From Haematobia irritans (taxonomy: Eukaryota > Arthropoda > Insecta > Diptera > Muscidae), in assembly GCF_050003625.1 (NCBI RefSeq), contig NC_134398.1:97797674-97861673 (forward strand): a stretch of 64,000 bases of DNA, given 5' to 3'. The translations under genes were made by a program, and so were the position numbers. The notes below the pieces were generated by a model. That model made no database searches. It saw nothing but the letters and a program-made list of their open reading frames with translations, and had not been told where the DNA came from. Positions 1-10,146 of the stretch are shown in pieces (position 1 is the stretch's first letter; each line of letters opens with the position of its first letter).

Positions 1-1
1 G

Positions 2-358
2 TCGCTGCCACATCTAGCCCAGACCCAAGGACGCGTAAGTTATGGCTTTCATGATATCCATATGAAGGTATACAAAAGCGATCAGCCAAAGGATTCCGAA
101 ACGGACAAGCCTCCGGTAGAGTCAGCAGTGGAAAAATCTCCTAGCGAAGCCGAAGGAGACATAAAACCTGCAGACTATGGCGAAAATCTTATGCGGGAAG
201 TTTCTACAGTCACCAAAACTGAACCGCGGATTGTTGCGAGAGTCACCGAGATCTGTGAAGAGGAAGCCCTTGATGACTCAATTGAAGCGGCTGATGTGAC
301 GGTGGTTGAAAATTTGGATGGTTCTACGGTTCCTCCAGATAAATCTTCACCATTGTAA
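2..358 (+). CDS. LINE ORF1 C-terminal part (copy A)
   Basis: The frame is open from the first bases of the window to a TAA at 356-358. It matches the C-terminal third of ORF1 in copies E and F. The first residues (SLPHLAQTQGR followed by YGFHDIHMKVY) are the end of a DUF4780-like domain, common in ORF1 of insect LINEs; the assignment is from memory. An acidic, serine-rich tail follows. ORF1 products of LINEs bind their RNA; no nucleic-acid-binding motif is visible in this short piece. It overlaps the start of ORF2 by about 40 bases in another frame, the same arrangement as in copies E and F. The true start lies outside the window. Confidence 0.75.
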   Translation, partial: SLPHLAQTQGRVSYGFHDIHMKVYKSDQPKDSETDKPPVESAVEKSPSEAEGDIKPADYGENLMREVSTVTKTEPRIVARVTEICEEEALDDSIEAADVTVVENLDGSTVPPDKSSPL

Positions 359-3300
359 GGCCGCTTCTGCTGCCTTAAAAGTTCTCCTGATGAAAGGAGA
401 CATAGATATAGTTCTTATTCAAGAACCATACATATATAAGAACAAGATCTGTGAATTAAGCACTCCGGGTTTCAAACTTTTGCATAATACCGGTACCGAT
501 ATAAATCGAGCATGTATAATTGCTAAAAACGAACTAAACTTGTTTCTGCTTCCTTCATTGAGCAATGCAGACACTGTCGTAGCCAGTCTAGAGATATCCA
601 CATGCAAATATTGGGTATCTTCGGTCTACATGGGACATGATAGGGAGATGCCACCCTGTGCCGTTAAGACCTTAGTTGAGGAGTCACTAAAAACAAAGAC
701 AAAACTCATTATGGGATGCGATGCAAATGCACATCATAGTATTTGGGGAAGTAGTGATACTAATGCAAGGGGAGAGTCGCTAATAGAGTTTATTTTGCGT
801 ACTAACCTGGTAGTTTGCAATAAGGGAGATGCACCAACCTTCGTCACCGGGAACAGACAAGAGGTTTTGGACGTAACGTTGACCTCTCCGGAACTGAATG
901 ATAAGATATCTGAGTGGCAAGTTTTGAGGGAACATAGCTTCTCAGATCATCGCTACATCAGTTTCAGATTGGCTGTTCGTACTTCAAAGACCATATTTCC
1001 GCCAAATGTTAGGAAAGCTGATTGGAATAGGTATAGGGAAACGTTCAATTCGATGATACCGGAAATGCCGGAGACAAATATGAGCACTGTGCAAGATATC
1101 GAACACGCAGTGGAGCGGATTACTAAGGCCTTCAACATTTCACTGAAAGCTGCTTGCCCTAGAGGAAAGCCAAGGGGAAAAATCGGCCGCCATGGTGGAC
1201 TACGGAGTTAAGTAATATGAGGAAATCCTGCAGGAAGCTCTTTAACAAAGCAAAGTCCACAAGAGCTCCGGAGGATTGGGACACTTACAAGATGAATCTG
1301 AGAGAATATAAACGAGAACTGAGAAGGTCTCAACAAAACTCTTGGGATGATTACTGTAGCAGTATTGAGAATACGTCAGAGGCTTCCAGACTACGGAAGG
1401 TACTGGCATCCACTAACACCGCTCCAGGTTTCATTAAAACATCGGAGGGAAATTGGACAACGTCCAGTGAGGAGACGTTGGAGGTACTTTTGGACACATA
1501 CTTCCCTGGAAATCAGACGGTTGAACCATGTTCCGGCGGTGTAACAGAGGCTCAGCGATCATTTCCTATCGAGGAAATTGTATCAGAATCTAGAATAAAA
1601 TGGGCTTTAAATAGCTTTGGACCATTCAAATCCCCCGGACCTGATGGAATTACTCCGGCGGAGTTACAGGCAGTGGCTGAAAGAGTTATCCCCTGGTTGA
1701 CGGTGATATATAAACGATGTGTAAACTTAGCATATATTCCAGAAAAGTGGAGGGAAACAAAAGTCGTCTTCATACCTAAAGCAGGAAAAGCCTCTCACTC
1801 GAGTGCGAAGGATTTCCGACCAATCAGCTTATCCTCATTCCTACTTAAGACCCTGGAGAGGATGATAGACATGTATCTTAGAACTAGCGTGGATTCAAGT
1901 TTGCTCTCGAAACGACAGCATGCATACTCGAAGGGCAGGTCTACTGAGACCGCATTGCATGAACTAGTCAGCTTTATTGAAAGCTCACTATCTGTCAAAG
2001 AATACACAATCGTGGCGTTTCTAGACATCGAAGGGGCGTTCAATAATGTCCATCCGAGCTCGATATTAAATGGACTGACAACTCTGAATGTTGATCCAGG
2101 TATACTTAGGCTGTTAGACGAACTTCTAATAAAGAGACGTATTTCAGCCACACTAGGGCAAGCAAACATACAAAGGTATGTGAACAGAGGCACTCCCCAA
2201 GGAGGAGTTCTATCACCTCTTCTTTGGAATGTTGCTATAAACAACCTTCTGGTTTCCCTAGAAAAAGAAAGGATAAAAGTGGTGGCATACGCAGATGTAG
2301 TGGCGCTAGCAGTCAGGGGAAAATTCCCATCCACAATCAGAGATATTATACAGAGAGCTCTCCGGATGACTGAGAAATGGGCGAAAGATAATGGTCTTGG
2401 TGTAAATCCAGCAAAGACAGAACTAGTCATGTACTGCAAAGATCGTAAAACTCCCACGGTTAGGCCCATTTCCTTAGGTGGTACTGAAATTCCCTTTGGT
2501 GAGTGTGCAAAATACCTTGGTGTTATTTTGGACAGGAAGCTGAATTTTAGGCTTAATATTGAAGAGAGGGCGAGAAAAGCCACGGTAGCTTTGTACTCGT
2601 GCAAAAAGACAATAGGGAAAAAGTGGGGACTAAAACCAAAAATTGTGCATTGGCTATACACTGCAGTAGTTAGACCTATAATGCTATATGGTGTTGTAGT
2701 CTGGTGGCCGGCACTTCAGAAACCGACTTGTTTAGATAAAGTTCAGCGTATGGCGAGCTTATGTATCTCAGGCGCATTTAGTAAGACAGGAACAGACTCC
2801 CTTAATGTCATGCTACATCTATTGCCTTTAGACATTTTGGCCAAACAGTCAGCTGCAACAACGGCTGTGCGGTTGCGCGAGCTATCGCTGTGGTCGGAAA
2901 AAATGTACGGTCATAGTTCGGTCCTCAAAATAATGCCAGATGTGCCTAACGTAGTGGATTATACCCTGGCAAAACCACTTTTCGACAAAAAGTTTGAAAC
3001 TCTAATTCCCAACAGTGAGGCGTGGTGTACACAGACCCCGGGGAATAAAAGATATATAGATTTCTATACTGATGGCTCCAAATTGAATGGACAAGTGGGG
3101 TTCGGAGTATATTCTAAAGATCTGGAAATTCGAATAGCGAAAAGATTACCTAATCACTGTAGTGTTTTTCAGGCTGAAATATTAGCAATAAGAGATGTGG
3201 CGAATTGGCTGAGAAGTAATGTTCCAACAAATATTGGCATTAATATATACTCAGACAGTCAACCTGCAATAAAATCCTTGGACTCTGTGTTCCTCAACTC

Positions 3301-3907
3301 GAAAACGGCCATCGACTGCCGCAAATCTCTCAATGAGATGGCTGAGCAGTACAATATTCACCTAATATGGGTGCCTGGCCATAGGAACATACCGGGGAAC
3401 TGCGAAGCGGATGAGTTGGCAAGGCTAGGGACTACCTTACATATTCCAGGGGAACTGGAATTTGTTGGTATGCCCCTAGCTACCTGCAAGCTCATGCTGC
3501 GTGAGAAGGCTGTTAGGATGGCAAATGTTCGATGGGAGAATTGCAAGGGTTGTAACGACACCAAGCAAATATGGCCCCATTTCAACTTAAACCGCACACT
3601 AGATATGCTAATGTTCTCGAGACGTCAGATATCACTCCTGATATCTGCTATAACGGGTCGCTGCCTGATAGGCGATTTTGCAAAAACTATTGGCGCGAAG
3701 TATAATGACTATTGTATGAGCTGTCATGATGCGGAGGAAAAAGAATCAATTAAACACCTCTTGTGTGAGTGTCCTGCATTTTGTGTAAAGCGCAAGCAAC
3801 TTTTAGGAGCATATAGCTTCAGATTACTGGCGGATCTGGAAAACGTTAACTTAAGCAGTCTGCTAATGTTTTTGGAACAATCTGGTTGGTTCAACAAAGA
3901 AAAATAA
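318..3907 (+). pseudogene. LINE ORF2 (endonuclease, RT, RNase H), copy A, inactivated
   Basis: ORF2 starts at ATG 318 (MVLRFLQINLHHCKAA), the usual start of an APE-type endonuclease. Endonuclease words LIQEPY, GCDANAH and SDHRYISF follow. One base is missing in the purine run near 1174-1183 compared with copy E, so the frame breaks at 1211 and resumes at 1217. The RT runs from about 1600 to 2750 with SPGPDGITP, FRPISLSS, FLDIEGAFNNV and GTPQGGVLSP. The catalytic YADD box reads YADV because codon 2297-2299 is GTA. RNase H (FYTDGSKL, QAEILAIRD, IYSDSQPA, CEADELA) lies at about 3050-3420. A cysteine/histidine cluster (CMSCHDAEE.. HLLCEC) ends the protein. Two independent lesions make it inactive. 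Confidence 0.92.
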
Positions 3908-4057
3908 TCAAGAAGGTTCAGCGGTTAAAACTAGAAGTGCCCATATGTAATAGGTACTTTTAGTTAATGTGGTATCACAATGGACTGAATAGTCTAAGTG
4001 AGCCTGAATCTTAATCGGGCTGCCACTTTAACCTAACCTAACCTAACCTAACCTAAC

Positions 4058-4205
4058 ATATTAACATATATGTCCCAAACATGTTATGCTAGTTTATGAA
4101 CATTATATGCTTGCACTCAAAAATATTGTGTTTAAAAATTTATGTTCCAAACATATAATGTTTATAGCCAAACATATGAAAAACAGTGTTTTTCATCCGT
4201 GTAGT
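4058..4205 (+). repeat. AT-rich repeat with CAAACAT words, first copy
   Basis: Directly after the LINE tail comes about 150 bases built from CAAACATAT, its complement and related words. The order of words (gaacat-ttatatg, gcac-caaaaatatt, ttccaaacata) matches part of 51925-52240 in the same orientation, so the two are diverged copies of one family. No coding potential. Ends and family type are not resolved. Confidence 0.5.
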
Positions 4206-4309
4206 CTCTATTATGAATAAGTGACTAACCAATAGTTTATTTATTAACATCAGTAGATTTATTGAATTTAAAATATCCTAAGTCTCATATAGTCGAACTA
4301 GGTATTGAG

Positions 4310-5125
4310 GCTTTCATATATTAAAGCGAGTTAATAAATCGTGTGGTGTGAAACGGCGCAATCTTCTATGTTGATTGGAATTTCCGATGAACCAACTTTG
4401 CTTGCGGTATTTAATATTTAGTTCTTCACACTTTTTATCAATATGAATTTTCCAATTTAATTTTGAATCCAGTGTTATACCAAGATATTTTGCTGAGTTC
4501 GAAAAAGGAACTTGTTCATTGCCTATTTTTAGGGATTTGTAACTTGAGCCGATTGTCGCAACATGAACAGATTTGCTACTGTTGAGCTTTAGACCCCAGT
4601 CTTTTGTCCATTCGCGTACCTTGTTTAAAGACGCTTGAAGCTTATATACGGATACATTTGTATTTTTTTCAGAGGACATTAAAACTTTGTCATCAGCAAA
4701 TGTTCTAATGAAACAATCTTCGTTGACAGGCATATCGTGAGTATACTGCCCTGCGGAACCCCCGCATATATTGGATATAGATTAGTGAATTCATTATCAT
4801 GGCATACTCTATAAAATCGATTACTCAGGTATGAGCTTAGAATCTCACAATAATTCTTTGGAAGTAATCTGTTGAGCTTTACAAGGAGACCATCATGCCA
4901 TACTCCATCAAAGGCTTTGTAAATGTCCAAGAATACAGCAGAGCAAACTTGTTTTTTCTCGAAGGCTTTTTCAATATTATCGGTGACTCTATGTACTTGT
5001 TCGATATTATATTTTTCGAGACAATAAATGATTCCAGTCTTCTGCAAAATAGTTTTTCGAATAGCTTACCAATTACTGGAAGCAGAGATATTGGTCTGTA
5101 TGAATTGGGATCGTGCAAATGAGAA
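4310..5125 (-). mobile_element. Jockey-clade LINE fragment (RT only)
   Basis: On the minus strand, three overlapping frames together cover a reverse transcriptase. In protein order they carry NSYRPISLLPVIGKLFEKL, FLDIYKAFDGVWHDGLL, AGVPQGSIL, a FADD catalytic box, and the palm/thumb words NSAKYLGITLDSKLNW. The fit is best to the Jockey clade. At least two frameshifts separate the pieces (near 4710 and 4880-5050). Endonuclease, ORF1 and a recognisable 3' tail are missing. This is a dead fragment. Confidence 0.85.
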
Positions 5126-6410
5126 ACGAACTTTGTTTGTCTAAAATTTCGTATGGGAGGAAAGAATTATTTTTTTGCGTGTAGTTGCAAATGTTTTGAA
5201 CAGGTCTAAACATACGATTCTTTACCATTCGGGAAATATCAATATTTTATAACAGCCCATACATTTAACCAAGAATAATTTGGAAATACCACTCCATAAA
5301 GATTATTTTTTAAGTGGAAGCTAAAAATAAGATTATTAGTATGGGAGATATACCTAGATTAAGATCGTGGCAGGGCTAGTTGCAAATGTTTTGAACAGCA
5401 CTGTATGTCAAATATAACGTAGTCACTTATATAATTCAAGCTGGCAGATCTGGTGATATTTACACTACTAAAATTACCATAATAGAACGCCGTGTAACGT
5501 CATTCTATACAGCTCATATAAAAATTGTATCCACAAGTAAAATAAAACAGACCTATTACTTCCCACATATCAATAGTGGTTATTATCATGCATACTGACA
5601 AAAGACGCGAGTCATTAAAATGCCACTTACAGCTTAAGAAGATATTGTCAGATAAGTTTAATGTTCTCTGAGATAAAACTAATTTTCTTTCATTCATTCA
5701 CTAGCAGTATTAGCCATCTGACGGACTGAGACAATGGCGAAATTCAAATTTAGTGTTAATCTTTTCACAAATCGCCCAAATAGCATATTAAATAGTCAAT
5801 TTCGACATCAATTGTTGGCCACATTAACTGGTAAGTTGCATCAATTGCTGGCTAGAAATTCCACACAAATTCAGTTGCAAAAACAATACAAAATTTTGTG
5901 GGAGTAAACTGAATATAAGTTTGCTGAAGACTGGTCAAATTCCTGGTTGATTATTTTTTGGACGTATGAATATCAATAGCTCTACTACTTTGGGCATTAT
6001 CACAGCTTTTTAATGTACAATAGTTTTAATGCTACTTTATGGCCGGTACTATGTTCAGTTTTTTAAATCACTTTGTTTTCGAGGTTACTCTTTTAACAAA
6101 ATGTATTGAAGCAAATCCTATAACCCATTACTCGGATTTGTTTCTTTTCATATATTTAATTACACAACACAAAAATTCCAACCAAAAAATCACTTATCTC
6201 AGCCGAAAGTACTAGATGAGAGGAGAAAAGTAATTTCTGGATTAGTTGCCGTTCGTTTTTATGAGCTTTAACTGTATTTCAAGAAAATGGCCAACTCAAG
6301 GGTATGTTTCTGTTAAATAAAGTTTCTTTACATCGGCTCGTGGGCGCCCAAAACTAGGTTCTATATAATAAATTCATTCATAAGAAGTCAAAATTAACTT
6401 ATAATACAAT
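5126..6410. other. Non-coding stretch with a Tc1/mariner-like end
   Basis: No gene seen. The 20-base word agttgcaaatgttttgaaca occurs twice in direct orientation (near 5183 and 5378). The second occurrence continues as gcactg and is followed by TA at 5404-5405, which looks like one end of a Tc1/mariner-type non-autonomous element. The matching opposite end was not found. The rest is plain AT-rich sequence. Confidence 0.4.
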
Positions 6411-6545
6411 TTTATTTTGAGAAATTGTTGAGAAAATCGAGATATCAATAAAAACAGGCATTACTCTCAACAGTAGAATTCAACATATTAGTAATAATCT
6501 CGCAACTGTTATCCTGAAATTGAGATGCTTCGCTACTCATATGCA
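6411..6545 (-). mobile_element. Fragment of TIR family X
   Basis: Read on the minus strand, this segment follows the right-hand part of the 1.5-kb element at 8636-10146. The shared words, in order, are gagtagcga, tctcaattt, ttgaatt-tactgttgag, and gattttctcaacaatttctc. It is an isolated relic with no ends visible. Confidence 0.65.
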
Positions 6546-7028
6546 TTTGTGTGTCGCCGAGTGACATTTTTGTGTGGGTGAGTTGCTCATATTTGCATGA
6601 TTTGACATCGGATTTGTTCACTTAATTGCTTATAACTTGATAATTTTTTCGGTCGTTTTTCTTCTAGTTAGTCTTATTACTTACGTTAGAGTATCATATT
6701 TACGACAATGAGGACAATGGTTTGTACTTTTCCATTTTTTCATCGATATTTTTTAAACCACTTAACTTATCACAGATCCAAATATACACGATTGTTTGTC
6801 ATCTCGATAATTTGCCAACAACTATATACTCCGAGAATTGTAACTCGAGGTGTAGTTTTTAATGTGAAAAAAGGGCGAAAAACTAAAAATAACGGGATAT
6901 TATTTTTCATGTTAGTCTGATACTGAGACAGGGATTAACGTCCAAATGTATGATATTCTAATTAACAATTAATTATTATTCGGGCTTTATGGGATATCTC
7001 AAAACTGTTCCAAATCTCATCAAATGTA
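6546..7028. other. AT-rich stretch, nothing recognised
   Basis: No coding frame with family resemblance, RNA gene or clear repeat was recognised. The one frame of 70 codons here (6708-6920) has no recognisable domain and is AT-biased, so it is not called. Confidence 0.4.
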
Positions 7029-7282
7029 TACACCCAGAGAAGGAATATGATCACCTCAAACATGTTTCAAGAGCAAAATGTTATTTTTGGATGGTGACCA
7101 TGTAACATGTTCGCCGCAACCATGTTATATTATCGGAAATTATGTATCTGTTTTCGGAAAGCATGTTATGTTTGGCGAGAACACAACATTTTTGCAGCAA
7201 ACATGGTACATGGTCACCATCCAAAAATAACATTTTGCTCTTGAAACATGTTTGAGGTGATCATATTCCTTCTCTGGGTGTA
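7029..7282. mobile_element. MITE with 76-bp perfect terminal inverted repeats
   Basis: The first 76 bases (starting tacacccagagaagg) are the exact reverse complement of the last 76 (ending ccttctctgggtgta). Partly paired sequence continues inward. TA dinucleotides flank both sides (7027-7028 and 7283-7284), as expected for Tc1/mariner-type insertion. At 254 bp it has no room for a transposase. Perfect arms imply recent insertion or repair that keeps the arms alike. Confidence 0.85.
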
Positions 7283-8450
7283 TAAAACAAATTATTTTGT
7301 AAACTAGTGTTATGGATTAAACGTGCATTACATGGTCAGTTTAATTTACATTCCCACCATAAGCTTAATTTGTTATTTTGTGAACAATATAATCGGACAT
7401 TTCTAACTCGAGATATAATTTGTTTAGTGCAAAAAGACCGACAATCTAAAAATAACGGGATATCTCAAAAACCGTCTCATACAAATTTGTTTAACATTTT
7501 TTTCGAATTAAGCACACAGAAAACAAGTAAACAATGGGGAAAATTATGTGAAAAATTAATCTCATTCGAAAATTGAAAATTTTGAGATTCATTAAATTAA
7601 CGAAAATTTTCCGACATTTTTGGATTGTTAATTACCGTTTACAAAATGCATTTTTCTCGAAAAGAAAAAATGAACTAAAAATAAAAAAATATCTTAAGCG
7701 CCATATCATTCCCATTTTAACCGCGCCGCGCTGTAGTTCATTCTTGCTATTATTGAGAAGTGTATGAAAAACTTCTTATGTTATATTTACAATTGAACTA
7801 ATTTGTATGTCATTGAAATTTTACTGCCATTTAGTTCATACATTTTTTGAGACATACTTGGAATAAAGAAAAAATCGTTGGGCTGGGGAATATTTCTTAC
7901 AACATTTTAAAAATAAACTAAAACAAAATTAAATTTTTGCAATAAATATTAGTTCACTTTAGCATCCGTTTTACAACAGATTTTTTCTGTGCAGATCACA
8001 ATACGAGCATAAGAAGAGTCCCCTTTCATCAAATGTACAGTGTAAGCTAGTGTAATTAGACGATGTGAAAAAACATCAAGTTTCACAAATTCCATTGTTT
8101 GCATTTTAAAATATTTCTGGAATTTTCCCTTGTCGATAAGTCACCATATTTTTTCATAGATCAGCTTCTGAATGCTCCCAAAATTGTGTCATCCAAAGAT
8201 ATTAAGGCCGAAACACAATGAAATAAAAAACAGACGTATATCTTAGCTTTTTTCTTTGCTTTAAAGCGGCTTTATTTTTTCCAACACATATAGAAAAGCG
8301 CAACGCTCGTTTCATAAACATAGACAAATTTATATTTTCAATTACAAATCTGTAGGCAACAAATGTTTTTAATGTCCAAAACAAAACAGCCTACGAAAGC
8401 CCAAAAAGTTAAAATATTTTAAACTTTTTTAACGCTTCGGCGCCAAGCTT
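7283..8450. other. Non-coding stretch with a possible MITE
   Basis: No gene seen. A segment from about 7513 to 7994 begins with cacacagaaaac and ends with ttttttctgtgc, loosely inverted ends like those of other small elements in the window. This call is weak. The remainder is AT-rich, with short frames that resemble nothing known. Confidence 0.3.
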
Positions 8451-8635
8451 AGGTTAGGTTAGGTTAAAGTGGCAGCCCGATTAAGATTCAGGCTCTCTTA
8501 GACTATTCAGTCCACTGTGATACCACATTAACTAAAAGTGCCTATTACATATGGTCACTTCTAGTTTTAACCGTTGAACCTTCTCGATTATTTTCTTCTG
8601 TTGAACCAACCAGATTGTTCCAAAAACATTAGCAG

Positions 8636-10146
8636 CCCAATAAACACAGGATGAGCGTTTTTCAAATGCAACACCTCTTCAGTTTGAGGGTAAATATCAT
8701 TTTCAACATAAATTCAACTTGACTTGAAAAAGCTCATCTTCAATTCATCTTCAAATTGTTTGCGAATTACAACCAATTTGGCAAAATGTTGACGAAAACT
8801 TTGAAAATGTGTTGAAGATAATTGGAGAAAACTTTGACAAAACACTACCCTGAAATGCAACGAAAAAACCACATGGTTTTCAATACTACTTTGGACAACA
8901 AAGTTCGTGGAAGAAATACAAAAATGTGGAATTTTTTTAATAATCAATTGAAATTGCTTATAATAATTGGTAAGTAAAACTAAAACACAAAATGAAAACT
9001 TTAAGGAAGTCACTAAACTCAAATCTCTTTGCAGACAACTAAAATATTTGGATGCTGATTCTTGGACACCTTAAGAGTCTGGCCGATGAAAAATGGTATT
9101 GTTATTTTGTGAATTGAAATTGCTGGAAATTTATTCCAATTATCTGGACATCAAGTTCCTGAAAATTGCCAGTATTTTAATAACAACAATTTTGTAACAC
9201 CAACGTTTTTGAGGAAATCACGAAGTACGTGGTCAGATGGAAGAAATACAAATTGGTAAGTCAAAATAAAAAGTGAAATGAAACCATAATGGAAATCACA
9301 AAACTCGATTGTTTTGCAGAAAACTAAAATCATTGAATGGTATATTCTTGGAAGATGTTGGCCGATGAAAAACCGATGAAGGAAACAACAAAGAAAAGTT
9401 TTCAGAAAACTTACAAAGTGCAATCAATTAAACCAAAGTGCAACAATTCCTATATCAAGAACTTCTGGATGAAAATGTGCATTACATCAATTTACATCCC
9501 GTCATCAGTTTGATATTTTGTGATTTCCTCTTGCTGGAATCTATTCTAACACACAAGTCAGCAAGTTCCTCGATAGTAATTATTTCAAATTGCCAGCATA
9601 TTAATGACACCAACATTATGGAGGAAATGGAATTATACATGTAAAAATGTTAAAGATTTTTAAGTTGTATTCATAGTTTTATTTATTAATACGTTTAATA
9701 AGATAATTACATTTTGATTGGTATTATATTATTATTATTTTTATATATTATTAATGTTATTTTTAAGATTATTATATTTGTTAACGAAAAAAATAATAAA
9801 ATTTACAAAATCCCTAGAAATTTAGTATTGACTTTCAGTTAGAACTAGGATTGACTTTCATATAAATTGTGGTTTGAAAGTATTCGCAACAATGGTAATT
9901 TTTTATTTTTCTCACATTGAAAACTGTTTGAGAAATTATTGAGTAGCGATGCATTTCAATTTGAGGATTACAATTGAGAAATTATTGCTATTGTGTTGAA
10001 TTTTACTGTTGAGGGTAATGTCTGTTTTTTGTTGAGAACGCGATTTTCTCAACAATTTCTCAACTTGAATGTTACCCTAATCCTTTGAAAAAATGTTTGA
10101 AAAAATATTGAATTTTAGTATTTTTCAAACGTTTGTGTTTATTGGG
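8636..10146. mobile_element. TIR family X, 1.5-kb non-autonomous element inside LINE C
   Basis: The LINE sequence is interrupted exactly between attagcag and agacttcttaag. The insert begins cccaataaacaca and ends tgtgtttattggg, a 13-bp perfect inverted repeat with weaker pairing further in. An AG dinucleotide is duplicated at the junctions. Inside are two diverged direct copies of a unit of about 180-200 bases (about 8890-9090 and 9233-9390), each holding a stretch that starts GTAAGT and ends TTTGCAG (8970-9034 and 9256-9319). Another pair is at about 9108-9222 and 9512-9630. No transposase was recognised. Related fragments lie at 6411-6545 and 23815-23990. The superfamily is unknown to me. 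Confidence 0.8.

Larger units (their letters stand above)
1..4057 (+). mobile_element. LINE with RNase H (I/LOA-like), copy A, 5' cut by window
   Basis: This is the 3' four-fifths of a non-LTR retrotransposon. It holds the end of ORF1, then ORF2 with endonuclease, reverse transcriptase and RNase H, then a short 3' UTR. The UTR ends in a run of CCTAA units directly after the words tcgggctgccac. Four further copies in the window (C, D/D', E, F) give the family structure; copy E is full length at about 5.03 kb. An RNase H domain and the RT words FLDIEGAFNNV and YADDVAL point to the I/LOA group, but the clade name is tentative. Copy A is more divergent from E than F is. Confidence 0.93.

Noticed and set aside
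1795..2661. A 288-codon frame opposite the LINE RT
   Set aside because: It is the antisense shadow of ORF2; the same shadow appears opposite every LINE copy.
4023..4057. CCTAA runs as true telomeric sequence
   Set aside because: Each run is only a few units long and sits at the 3' end of a LINE or SINE with target duplications or flanks; flies lack TTAGG telomeres.
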